This document shows, piece by piece, positions 15,338 through 24,869 of a stretch of 64,000 bases of DNA. A program made the translations under genes and the position numbers. Under the pieces are notes generated by a model, which ran no database searches, had not been told where the DNA came from, and worked only from the letters and a program-made list of their open reading frames with translations. The stretch comes from Streptomyces sp. SKN60 (GTDB taxonomy: Bacteria; Actinomycetota; Actinomycetes; Streptomycetales; Streptomycetaceae), in NCBI RefSeq assembly GCF_026236535.1, contig NZ_JAHTMW010000002.1:434001-498000 (forward strand), written 5' to 3'. How positions within the stretch are numbered: position 1 is the stretch's first letter; every line of letters starts with the position of its first letter.

Positions 15338-18183
15338 TGCCGGCCACCCGCTCCCCGCAGCCACCGTCCTCCACCTCCCCCGCCCGCGGAAAGGCGAACG
15401 CCATGCCCCGCAAGCCCGTCCGCTCCGTGGCGCCCTGGGTCCGTACCCGACTGCGGACGGCGCCGGGGGCGGCGTTCGCGTACGGGCTGCTCGTGCTGGT
15501 GACGGCGTTCCTCGCCGCCGCGCTGCCGCGGACCGTCGACACGTACGAGACCGAGGGGCTGCGGCACGCCGTCGGCAGTGCCGAGCCGCGCACCAGCGCG
15601 CTGACGCTGACCGCCGACGTGCCGAGCAGCCTGGCGCCGGAGGCGCGGGCGGCGAAGTTCGCGCCGGAGAAGCTGCGGGCGATCCGGGACAAGCTGCTCC
15701 CGGCGCTGCCGGCGCCGTTGCGGGCGGACCCCGTCGGGTCGGCGTACGGGGTGCGGACGACCAAGCGGCTGACGGCGCCCGACCCGTTCCTGACCCGGCC
15801 GGACGGGGTGGCGCCGCAGTTCGTCCTGGACGCGCCGTCCGACCTGGCCGGGCATGCCACGCTCACGGCCGGCCGCATGCCACGAGGCACGGCCGACGGC
15901 ATGGAGGCGGCGGTCAGCACCAAGACCGCCAAGGCCATCGGCATCACGGTCGGCTCCGTCGTCCACGTCCCCGGCGTCGACGGCAACCCGAAGCCGGTCG
16001 CCGTCACCGGCATCGTCGAGCCGCGCGGGACCGAGGGCCCCTACTGGGCGACCGAGCCGGTGCTGCACGACCCGTTCCTCGACGCCACGAAGGAGGACGA
16101 GCCCCGCTACTACTGGGTGGGCACCCTCCTCGTATCGCCCGAGAGCGCGCCCGCGACGGTCGGCACGCTCGGCGAGCCCGAGCAGTACTGGCGGTTCGCG
16201 CCCGACGTCCGCCACCTCACCGCCCTCGACACCGAACGGCTCACCGCCGCCCTCGACTCGGCGGGCGACGGACCGGCCCTGGTGAAGCTGCGCGATGTCC
16301 TCGGCGCCGGCGGGGCGTTCAGCACCGACCTCGACGAGATCCTCGCCGGATACGCGGGAACCCGCACCGCCATCGCCTCGGTCGTCGCCGTCGCCGCCTT
16401 CGGCATCGGCGCCGTCGCCCTCGTCGTCCTCGCCATGACCGGCAGCCTCTTCACCGCCCGCCGGCACCACGAACTCGCCCTGCTGCGCTCGCGCGGCGCC
16501 TCCCTGACCGGCATCGGCGGCCGGCTGCTCGCCGAGACCGCCGCGATCGCCGTCCCCGCCGCCGCGCTCGGGCTGCTCCTCGCCGTGCTGCTCGCGGGCG
16601 GCGCCGGGGCCCGGCTGCTGCCCGCCTGCGCGGGCGCCGCCGCCGTCGCCGCGGTCGCCTCCCTGGTGCTGCCGGTGCGCGCGGTGTTCCTGCACCGCAG
16701 GCCCCGGCTGCACGGCGGCCGCGAGGACCTGATCGGCGCCCGGCCCTCCGCCCGCCGCACCGTCGCCGAACTGACCTTCCTCGTCCTCGCCGTGGCCGCC
16801 GTCACCGCGCTGCGCCGCCGCGGCACCGGCGATTCCGGCGACTACCTGGTCAGCGCCGCGCCGGTGCTCGTCGCCCTGATCGCCGCGTTCGTGCTCGTGC
16901 TGCTCTATCCGCTGCCGCTGCGCTGGGCCGCCCGGCCCACCCGCAGACTGCGCGGCGCGATCGGCTTCCTGTCGCTCGCCCGGGCGGGCCGCTCCTCCGC
17001 CTCGGGCGCGCTGCCGCTGCTCGCGCTGCTGCTCGCGCTGACGACGGCCGCGTTCGGCGGCTCCGTGCTCACCGGGGTGTCCGACGTCCGCGACACGGCC
17101 GCCTACCTGGCCACCGGCGCCGACGCCCGGGTGGTCGGCGAACTCGCCTCGGCCCCGCTGCCCGCCGGCGTCGCCGAGAAGGTACGGAGCGTCCCCGGCG
17201 TGCGGGAGGTGTCGCCCGTGCAGGTCGAGTACGGGCTCGAACTGCCCTCGCACCGCGGCACCTCCGACCACGGCATGGGCGCCCCGCTGATCGGCGTCGA
17301 GCCCGCCTCGTACACCCGGCTCGCCGCCCGTACCGGCATCGGCGGCTTCCCCGCCGGGCTGCTCAGGTCCACCGGCACGGGCGGCCCCGGGCACGTCGGG
17401 GACAACGCCCGGGTGATCCCGGCCATCGCCTCGCCGCGGGTCGCCGAACGCCTCGGCGACAAGCCCATGGAGATCATCGCGGCGGCCGGCCGCTTCCATG
17501 TGAAGGTGGTCGCCGTCCGCGCCGCCACCCCCGGCCTGCCCGACAAGGAGTTCCTCGTCGTCAACGGCGCGGACCTCACCAACCGGGCGGCCACCTCCCT
17601 GCTCGTCACCGGCGGCCCGGACGGCGCCCTCGACGGGCGGGCGCTGCGGAGCGCGGTCACCGGGGTGAACCAGACCCTCCAGGTGGTGCTGCGCGCGGAG
17701 AAGCGGGCCGCGTACGTCGACTCGCCCATGCAGACGGGCGCCGAGCGGATCTACCGCGCGGCGATCGGCGCGGGCGCGGGCTACGCCGTCCTGGCCGTGC
17801 TGCTCTCGCTGCTGCAGGCCGCGCCCGAGCGCACCACGCTGCTCGCCCGGCTGCGCACCATGGGCCTCACCCGCCGCCAGGGCCGGCAGCTGCTCGGACT
17901 CGAAGCGCTGCCGCAGGCGGTCCTCGCGGCCGTGGGCGGCGTGCTCGTGGGCTGGGCGACGATCGCGCTGCTCTCGCCGGGCGTCGACCTGATCCGGCTG
18001 GCGCTCGCCGCCGCGCCGGACGAGGCCATGGCCCTGGGCACCGCGCTGCGGGCGGACGGCTGGTCGCTCGCGGTCCCGGCGGTCGCGGTGGTGCTCCTCA
18101 CCGGCGCGGTCGCCGGAACGCAGGCGTGGTGGGTGGCCCGCAGGGGCTCGATCAAGGAACTCAGGGCAGGAGACGCACGATGA
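15337..18183 (+). CDS. FtsX/MacB-like ABC transporter permease, about 948 residues
   Basis: This is the second large permease of the system. After a variable, Pro/Ser-rich N-terminus come a transmembrane helix (FAYGLLVLVTAFLAAALP), an extracellular domain, an FtsX core with helices near 340-440 (LFTARRHHELALLRSRGASLTGI), more helices near 480-580, a second extracellular domain and a C-terminal FtsX core with RTTLLARLRTMGLTRRQGRQL. ATG 15337 follows GAGGGGG by 6 nt; ATG 15403 (MPRKPVRSV), with GGAAAGG before it, is a reasonable alternative start. The stop overlaps the ATPase ATG (ATGA), so permease and ATPase are coupled. Like other MacB/LolCDE-type pairs it probably moves lipid-like, peptide or lipoprotein substrates by mechanotransmission; the actual substrate is unknown. 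Confidence 0.86.
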   Translation: MPATRSPQPPSSTSPARGKANAMPRKPVRSVAPWVRTRLRTAPGAAFAYGLLVLVTAFLAAALPRTVDTYETEGLRHAVGSAEPRTSALTLTADVPSSLAPEARAAKFAPEKLRAIRDKLLPALPAPLRADPVGSAYGVRTTKRLTAPDPFLTRPDGVAPQFVLDAPSDLAGHATLTAGRMPRGTADGMEAAVSTKTAKAIGITVGSVVHVPGVDGNPKPVAVTGIVEPRGTEGPYWATEPVLHDPFLDATKEDEPRYYWVGTLLVSPESAPATVGTLGEPEQYWRFAPDVRHLTALDTERLTAALDSAGDGPALVKLRDVLGAGGAFSTDLDEILAGYAGTRTAIASVVAVAAFGIGAVALVVLAMTGSLFTARRHHELALLRSRGASLTGIGGRLLAETAAIAVPAAALGLLLAVLLAGGAGARLLPACAGAAAVAAVASLVLPVRAVFLHRRPRLHGGREDLIGARPSARRTVAELTFLVLAVAAVTALRRRGTGDSGDYLVSAAPVLVALIAAFVLVLLYPLPLRWAARPTRRLRGAIGFLSLARAGRSSASGALPLLALLLALTTAAFGGSVLTGVSDVRDTAAYLATGADARVVGELASAPLPAGVAEKVRSVPGVREVSPVQVEYGLELPSHRGTSDHGMGAPLIGVEPASYTRLAARTGIGGFPAGLLRSTGTGGPGHVGDNARVIPAIASPRVAERLGDKPMEIIAAAGRFHVKVVAVRAATPGLPDKEFLVVNGADLTNRAATSLLVTGGPDGALDGRALRSAVTGVNQTLQVVLRAEKRAAYVDSPMQTGAERIYRAAIGAGAGYAVLAVLLSLLQAAPERTTLLARLRTMGLTRRQGRQLLGLEALPQAVLAAVGGVLVGWATIALLSPGVDLIRLALAAAPDEAMALGTALRADGWSLAVPAVAVVLLTGAVAGTQAWWVARRGSIKELRAGDAR

Positions 18184-19151
18184 CGACGACAACCCCGGGG
18201 ACCACGGGTACCACGCTGGAGGAGCTGGAGCGGCGGGCGACGGCGCGCCGGGACCGGCCCTCGTACGGGCACGACGCGCTGATCGCCTGCGACCGGCTGG
18301 TACGCATCTTCACCACCGACGGGGTGGAGGTGCAGGCCCTCCAGGGCCTGGACCTGCTGGTCACGGAGGGCGAGCTGATGGCGCTCGTCGGCGCCTCCGG
18401 CTCCGGCAAGTCCACCCTGATGAACATCCTCGCCGGGCTCGACGTGCCGACCGCCGGCGCGGCCAAGGTCGCGGGCTGCGACCTGCTCGCCATGGACGGC
18501 AAGGCCCGGCTGCGCTACCGCCGCGAGGTCGTCGGCTTCGTCTGGCAGCAGACCGCCCGCAATCTGCTGCCCTATCTGACGGCAGCTCAGAATGTGGCCC
18601 TGCCCATGCAGTTGAAGGACGGGCGCAAGGGAGGCGCCCGGCAGAAGGCCCGGCGGGCCGAGGAGCTGCTCGCGATGCTCGGCATGTCCGAGCACGCCGA
18701 CCGGCGCCCGCACCAGATGTCCGGCGGCCAGCAGCAGCGGGTGGCCATCGCCGTCGCCCTCGCCAACAACCCCTCGGTGCTGCTCGCCGACGAGCCCACC
18801 GGCGAGCTGGACTCGGCCACCGGCGAGCAGGTCTTCGCCGCGTTCCGGCGCGCCAACGAGGAGCTGGGCACCACCATCGTGATCGTCACCCACGACCAGG
18901 CCGTCGCCTCCGAGGTGCGCCGCACCGTCGCCATCCGCGACGGCCGCACCTCCTCCGAGGTGCTGCGCCGCACGGAGGTCGACGAGACGGGCCAGGAGTC
19001 CCTGGTGGCCCGGGAGTACGCGATGCTCGACCGCGCGGGCCGGCTCCAGCTGCCCGCCGAGTACACGGAGGCCCTGGACATGCGGCACCGCGTGGCGCTC
19101 GAACTGGAGCAGGACCACATCGGGGTGTGGCCGGACGACGCCGCGAGCTGA
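18180..19151 (+). CDS. ABC transporter ATP-binding protein (MacB/LolD type)
   Basis: This is a 323-residue nucleotide-binding subunit for the two preceding permeases. Walker A is GASGSGKST, the Q-loop is FVWQQTARNLLPYLTAAQN, the ABC signature is MSGGQQQR, Walker B plus catalytic Glu is VLLADEPTGELD, and the switch His is in VIVTHD. PTGELDSATG is characteristic of the LolD/MacB/FtsE subgroup that pairs with FtsX-like permeases. A C-terminal extension of about 70 residues beyond the switch region is specific to the actinobacterial type. ATG 18180 overlaps the previous stop. The gene ends the operon, and the following GNAT gene converges on it with an 8-bp gap. Confidence 0.92.
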   Translation: MTTTTPGTTGTTLEELERRATARRDRPSYGHDALIACDRLVRIFTTDGVEVQALQGLDLLVTEGELMALVGASGSGKSTLMNILAGLDVPTAGAAKVAGCDLLAMDGKARLRYRREVVGFVWQQTARNLLPYLTAAQNVALPMQLKDGRKGGARQKARRAEELLAMLGMSEHADRRPHQMSGGQQQRVAIAVALANNPSVLLADEPTGELDSATGEQVFAAFRRANEELGTTIVIVTHDQAVASEVRRTVAIRDGRTSSEVLRRTEVDETGQESLVAREYAMLDRAGRLQLPAEYTEALDMRHRVALELEQDHIGVWPDDAAS

Positions 19152-19159
19152 GCGCCTGG

Positions 19160-19552
19160 CTACCGAAGGGCCAGGAGCCCGGCGGCCGTGGGCGTGAAGC
19201 CGCACTGCTCGTAGAAGGCGGTGAGGTGCGGCTCGTAGTCCACGTGCAGCCAGTGCGCGCCGCGCCCGCGCGCGGCCACGGCCGCCTCGCGTACCAGCGC
19301 GACGCCGAGACCCCGGCGGCGCTCGTCGGGGTGGACGGTGGTGTCGAGCAGGAAGGCGTGCGCGCCGCCGTCGCCGACGACGTTCACATAGCCGACGAGC
19401 CGGCTGTCCCGCCACGCGGTGACATGCAGCAGCCGGCGGGCGAACACGGCGGTGAAGTCGGTGTCCCGGTGGCCGGGCCAGGAGGCGTGGAAGAGAGCGT
19501 CGAGCGCGTCGGAGGTCAGCTCGGCGTCGACGGCGAGCAGCACATCGGTCAC
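19160..19552 (-). CDS. GNAT-family N-acetyltransferase
   Basis: This 130-residue protein has the acetyl-CoA-binding motif A of GNAT enzymes (LDTTVHPDERRRGLGVALVREA, with the RRGLG loop) followed by the beta-5/alpha-4 region HWLHVDYEPHLTAFYEQCGF. The substrate cannot be predicted. GTG 19552 is the start that leaves a normal family length; longer frames run into the next gene. It lies 7 nt downstream of the unknown 223-residue gene and so belongs to the minus-strand group that begins at ettA. Confidence 0.85.
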   Translation of the reverse strand: MTDVLLAVDAELTSDALDALFHASWPGHRDTDFTAVFARRLLHVTAWRDSRLVGYVNVVGDGGAHAFLLDTTVHPDERRRGLGVALVREAAVAARGRGAHWLHVDYEPHLTAFYEQCGFTPTAAGLLALR

Positions 19553-19559
19553 CGGTTCG

Positions 19560-20231
19560 TCACCGGGCCGGAGTGACCGTGAGGGACGCCTGTACGGTAC
19601 GGAGCGCGACCGACCCGTACGGGGTGCGCAGCCGCAGCCAGGGCCCGGCGGCGAACAGGGCGACCGGGAGCTGGGCACCGGGGAGGTCCGGCAGGAAGCC
19701 GAGGGACTGGGCGGCGTGCACGGCGCGCAGCGGGAGGCCCGTGTCGGCGAGGGTGCGGGACCAGATCTCGCGGCCGATGCGGTCGCGCTCGGCGCGGGTG
19801 CGCCGCTCCTCGGGCAGTTCCTCGTCGCGGGTGCGGAACTCGGCCACGGCCGCGCCGACCGCGCCGCGCATCGCGGCGGCGTCCGGCAGTCCGGCGACCG
19901 GCTCCCAGCCGCCGCGGGGCGGCAGGACCCCGGCCCACGGGGGGCCGGTGACGGCGTCGGGGACGACCGCCTTGCCGGCGGACTCCTCGATGCCCTCCAG
20001 GAGCTCGCCGGCGGACACGGTCACGTCCAGGTCGACGGCGTCGACCAGGCGGGCCGTGCGGATCGCGATGACCTCGAACGACGGCGGGCGTCCGAACACG
20101 GCGAGCGCGCCGCCCCCCGCCTGGAGGCGGACGGCGGCGGCCCGGTCGTAGTGCAGCAGCCGGCGCAGGAAGGCGGCGAGGCCCGCCGCCTCCCTGGCGT
20201 CGTCGAAGTGCAGCGGAGCGAGAGGAGTCAC
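19560..20231 (-). CDS. Conserved hypothetical protein
   Basis: This is a 223-residue soluble protein without signal peptide, membrane segment or motif that I can name. Its N-terminus (LAPLHFDDAREAAGLAAFLRRLLHYDRAAAVRLQ) looks helical, and its middle is rich in acidic and Arg residues. GTG 20231 overlaps the thioesterase stop (GTGA), and the GNAT gene follows after 7 nt, so the three form one transcription unit. The gene order ettA, thioesterase, this gene is the only hint to function. Codon use matches the surrounding chromosome. Confidence 0.75.
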   Translation of the reverse strand: MTPLAPLHFDDAREAAGLAAFLRRLLHYDRAAAVRLQAGGGALAVFGRPPSFEVIAIRTARLVDAVDLDVTVSAGELLEGIEESAGKAVVPDAVTGPPWAGVLPPRGGWEPVAGLPDAAAMRGAVGAAVAEFRTRDEELPEERRTRAERDRIGREIWSRTLADTGLPLRAVHAAQSLGFLPDLPGAQLPVALFAAGPWLRLRTPYGSVALRTVQASLTVTPAR

Positions 20232-20653
20232 GGGGACGAGGTCATCCCGTCGTCCATGTACTCCTTGAGGAAGGACTTCTCCTCGTCGGAGATGCGGCGC
20301 GGACGCTGCGTCTCCAGGTTGAACGGCACGACGACCGTGGACGCCCGCACGTACGTGACGTCGGGGTCCTTGATCTCGTACGCGATCGTCAGCGAGGCCG
20401 CGCCCATCTTCGTCACCCAGGACTCGATGGTGACCGGCTCGTGCCGGTGCACAAGGGGTCGCAGGTAGTCGATCTCGTGGCGGGCCACGACGGACCCGCC
20501 GGAGAACGACGGGCTCCCGTCGCCCGGTGCCAGCCGGAACATGAAGTCGATCCGCGCCTCCTCCAGGTAGCGGAGGAAGACCACGTTGTTGACGTGGCCG
20601 AAGGCGTCCATGTCCGACCAGCGGAGGGGGCAGGAGTAGATGTGCCGGGCCAT
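20228..20653 (-). CDS. Acyl-CoA thioesterase, hot-dog fold (YbgC/4HBT type)
   Basis: This 141-residue protein is a single hot-dog domain of the 4-hydroxybenzoyl-CoA thioesterase family, which hydrolyses acyl-CoA thioesters. The signature RWSDMDAFGHVNNVVFLRYLEEAR holds the catalytic Asp (DMDAFGHVNN), and VARHEIDYLRPL is the usual following strand. ATG 20653 lies 7 nt after the ettA stop. Coupling to ettA is common in Streptomyces, but the substrate is unknown; actinobacterial relatives act on short or aromatic acyl-CoAs. The stop overlaps the next gene's GTG. Confidence 0.9.
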   Translation of the reverse strand: MARHIYSCPLRWSDMDAFGHVNNVVFLRYLEEARIDFMFRLAPGDGSPSFSGGSVVARHEIDYLRPLVHRHEPVTIESWVTKMGAASLTIAYEIKDPDVTYVRASTVVVPFNLETQRPRRISDEEKSFLKEYMDDGMTSSP

Positions 20654-20660
20654 GTGCTGA

Positions 20661-22325
<1,665 letters not shown>

Positions 22326-22531
22326 GAGAAACCGTCCGGCAAGGAGTGAGTGGGCAGATAGGTCCCATCTTGCCTGACCGAGCCCCGTCGGCGGAAACCA
22401 GTACCGCAGGGACGGCACCTCGCGACCCTGACCTGCCCCTTCTCCGAGTGACCCGGCCGTCACCGTGGGTGGACGACGGAGGGGACGGCAGAGGGATGGC
22501 GGAGCGGACGGCGGAGCGGACGGCGGAAACG

Positions 22532-22568
22532 GGACGGCCCCGCCGCGCGGTGCGCGGCGGGGCCGTCC
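22532..22568. terminator. Strong factor-independent-like hairpin
   Basis: Bases 22532-22548 pair perfectly with 22552-22568 (17 bp, 3-nt loop), starting GGACGGCCCC and ending GGGGCCGTCC. It lies 14 bp after the stop of the minus-strand thioester protein gene and upstream of ettA, so it should end transcription of the surface-protein gene and insulate ettA. Just beyond it (about 22496-22530) are three direct repeats of GGCGGAGCGGAC type. No T-run, as usual in Streptomyces. Confidence 0.85.
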
Positions 22569-22582
22569 TCGGCCGCTGGGGG

Positions 22583-23983
22583 TTACTGACCGGCGGTCTT
22601 CTTCTTGCGGAGGAAGAAGATCGCGCCGCCGCCGACCACGACGAGCGCGGCGGCGATGCCGGCGATCATCGGGGTGGCGCTGGAGCTACCGGTCTCGGCG
22701 AGGTCGCCGCCGCCGGTGGTGCCGGAGGTGGTGCCGCCGGTCGCCGGGGTCTGGGACGGCGACGGGGTGTCGGTCGGGGTCTCGGACGGCGTCGGGCCGG
22801 GGGTGGCCGTCTTGCAGTCGAGGACGCCCTCGATGACCTTCTCGAAGCCGTTCGGGCCGGTGATGGTGAACTTGTACGCCTCGTCCTCGGCGACCGGGAC
22901 GGTGACGGTCTTCGACTCGCCGGCGGCGATCGAGTACTTCACGCCCTTGAGGTCGAGCTCCCAGGCCTCGTCGCCCTTGTTGCCGAGGGTGATGTCGACG
23001 CCGCCCTTGGCGCAGTTCTTCTCGGCGGTGACCGAGGGGACCACACCCTGCTTCGCCCAGCTCGCGGAGGCCTTGGCGGAGACGGTGGAGGTGCTGGTGC
23101 CGGCCAGGATCAGGGTCTGGCTCTTCACCTTGGTGGCGACGAAGGCGCGGCCGATCGGGACGGTGGTGTCGGCCTGGACGTTCAGCTCGGCGGTGCCGTC
23201 GGCGGTGCCGGCCGGAACGTCGAAGTAGACCTTGGAGCCGTCGGCGACGGTGGTGACGGCCTTGCCGTCCTTGTCGACGACGGTCACGCCGGCCGGGGCG
23301 CCGGGGGCGAGGGAGACCTTCGCCGTGCCGGAGTTGGTGTCGACCGTGATCGGGCCGAGACGGCTGCCCGCCTTGCCCGCGACGGACGACGGGGAGAGGC
23401 TCAGGGAGGCGGTGGGCTCGTCGAGCTCGACGGCCTTCTCCTCCAGGAACTTCGTCAGCTTCGCGGCGTCGGCGTTGACCGGAACGGCGTCGACCTTGTC
23501 GGAGAAGTGCCAGATGGCGGCCTGGGTGGCAGCGGCGGCGGTCTTCTCGGTGAGCTTCGTGGCACCGGCCTTGGCGGCCAGGCTCGTGAGGTCGTTCACC
23601 TGCGGGTAGGAGTTCTGCAGGATCCAGCGGATCTTGCCGGCGTCCTTGTTGTTGTGGAGCGACGACTGGTCCCAGCCGACCTCCTTGTACTCCTGGCCCG
23701 TCTTCGCACCGGTGTAGAGGTCGATGCAGTAGGTCTGGATGAACCCACCGGGCTTGACGGCCATCTCGAACAGGCCGGCCGAGACCTTACGGTTCGAGTC
23801 CTTGATCTCGACGGTGTCGTAGATCTTCAGGTCGCCGAGCGTCGCCGTGGCACCGCCCGTGCCCTGGTCGGCCCCGTCGGCCATCGCCGGTCCCGCGATG
23901 GCTATCGAACCCGCAACGACGAGACCCGAAACCATCGTCGCGGCGGCAAGGCGGGCAACGCCGCGCCTCCGAACTGAATACAT
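22583..23983 (-). CDS. Sortase-anchored thioester-domain (TQXA) surface protein
   Basis: This 466-residue exported protein has a signal peptide (cleavage near AMADG, about 35), then a thioester domain: Cys86 in TYCIDLY and Gln154 in TQAAIWHF fit the internal Cys-Gln thioester of Gram-positive adhesins that bond covalently to host or surface amines. Two beta-sandwich regions follow (about 190-290 and 300-390), then a Pro/Thr/Ser wall-spanning segment, the sorting signal LAETG, a hydrophobic helix and a Lys-rich tail. LAETG is the motif used by class E sortases in high-GC Gram-positives, so it should be linked to peptidoglycan and could mediate attachment of hyphae. ATG 23983 has GGAGGGG upstream. 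Transcription probably starts within 150 bp upstream, near the inverted repeat at 24138. Confidence 0.92.
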   Translation of the reverse strand: MYSVRRRGVARLAAATMVSGLVVAGSIAIAGPAMADGADQGTGGATATLGDLKIYDTVEIKDSNRKVSAGLFEMAVKPGGFIQTYCIDLYTGAKTGQEYKEVGWDQSSLHNNKDAGKIRWILQNSYPQVNDLTSLAAKAGATKLTEKTAAAATQAAIWHFSDKVDAVPVNADAAKLTKFLEEKAVELDEPTASLSLSPSSVAGKAGSRLGPITVDTNSGTAKVSLAPGAPAGVTVVDKDGKAVTTVADGSKVYFDVPAGTADGTAELNVQADTTVPIGRAFVATKVKSQTLILAGTSTSTVSAKASASWAKQGVVPSVTAEKNCAKGGVDITLGNKGDEAWELDLKGVKYSIAAGESKTVTVPVAEDEAYKFTITGPNGFEKVIEGVLDCKTATPGPTPSETPTDTPSPSQTPATGGTTSGTTGGGDLAETGSSSATPMIAGIAAALVVVGGGAIFFLRKKKTAGQ

Positions 23984-24137
23984 GGATTTCCCCTCCGTGC
24001 GGGCTGCTCCGCGTCTTCGATCGAGACGCGTGGGGGGAGCACCCGCCAGCAGACTCACTGCCCCACTGGAAGCAAGTGCCTCATGAGTATCCGGGAATCC
24101 TAGGGACGGGGAAGCCCCCGGTGTCCCGTCGTACGGT

Positions 24138-24170
24138 CTGATAACCATTCCGACTCGAAATCGTTATCAG
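24138..24170. promoter_or_regulatory. Inverted repeat upstream of the thioester surface-protein gene
   Basis: CTGATAAC (24138-24145) and GTTATCAG (24163-24170) form perfect 8-bp arms 17 bp apart in one of the few AT-containing stretches here, about 155 bp before the start codon of the minus-strand surface-protein gene. It could be a regulator site. The rest of 23984-24230 shows nothing I can assign. Confidence 0.35.
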
Positions 24171-24230
24171 CGGGGGAAGTTGAGCACGAAACCGCTGGTC
24201 ACGGTATCGACAAATCCCCACAACGGAAGG

Positions 24231-24722
24231 TCAGGGCGCGGCTACCAGAGGGTAGTCGACGCGCTCGGGACCGGTCGGCGGCGATGAATCCGGAACTCCT
24301 TGTTCCAGTACAGGAGTTGCGGGAGTCGCTGGAGTCGCGAGAGCTGCGGAAGCTTCGGCCGCCTGCCGCGTCGCCCGCCGGAAGGCCGCCGTGCCCCGCG
24401 TCAGATCGTGGCCGACCGCGACCGCGTCGACGTCCACGAAGGTCTTCCGGCGCCCGTCGAGCTCCTCCTCACGGACCTTCAACCGGCCGTGCACCACCAG
24501 TGGTTCGCCCACCGAGACCGAGGCTGCCAGGTTCGCCCCCAGCGAGCGCCACGCCGACACCGTGTAGAAGCTGGTGGCCCCGTCGGTCCAGGCCGCGCGT
24601 TCCCGGTCCCAGCGGCGCGCGGTCACCGCGAAGCGGAACCGGGCGACCCCGCCCGACACCGTCTCCCGGTACTCCACGTTCGTCGCCACGTTGCCGACCA
24701 GCGTCACCGTCGTCTCGTTCAT
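24231..24722 (-). CDS. ssbB: Single-stranded DNA-binding protein, SsbB-like
   Basis: This 163-residue protein has an N-terminal OB fold of the SSB family: NETTVTLVGNVATNVEYRETVSGG, followed by FRFAVTARRWDRERAAWTDG and VVHGRLKVREEELDGRRK. The acidic DDDIPF-type tip of housekeeping SSB is missing; the tail ends in GPERVDYPLVAAP after a Thr-Pro-Ala run. Streptomyces carry two SSBs: SsbA with the tip and SsbB without it, the latter needed for chromosome segregation during sporulation. The lack of the tip and the position beside two dynamin-like genes, also sporulation-linked, support SsbB. ATG 24722 is chosen as the first codon that begins the OB fold. Confidence 0.82.
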   Translation of the reverse strand: MNETTVTLVGNVATNVEYRETVSGGVARFRFAVTARRWDRERAAWTDGATSFYTVSAWRSLGANLAASVSVGEPLVVHGRLKVREEELDGRRKTFVDVDAVAVGHDLTRGTAAFRRATRQAAEASAALATPATPATPVLEQGVPDSSPPTGPERVDYPLVAAP

Positions 24723-24869
24723 CCGCCCACGCTCCCCCTTCGGTTCCCCGGAACGGCGGTCGTCCGCCCTTCCGCAATCCATCCTGGACCGAACCGGAGA
24801 AACCCGCTGAAGCCTGTGGACAAGTGAGCGGTTGGGGACAACTTGGCCACCCGAACGAGAGCTTCCGCC

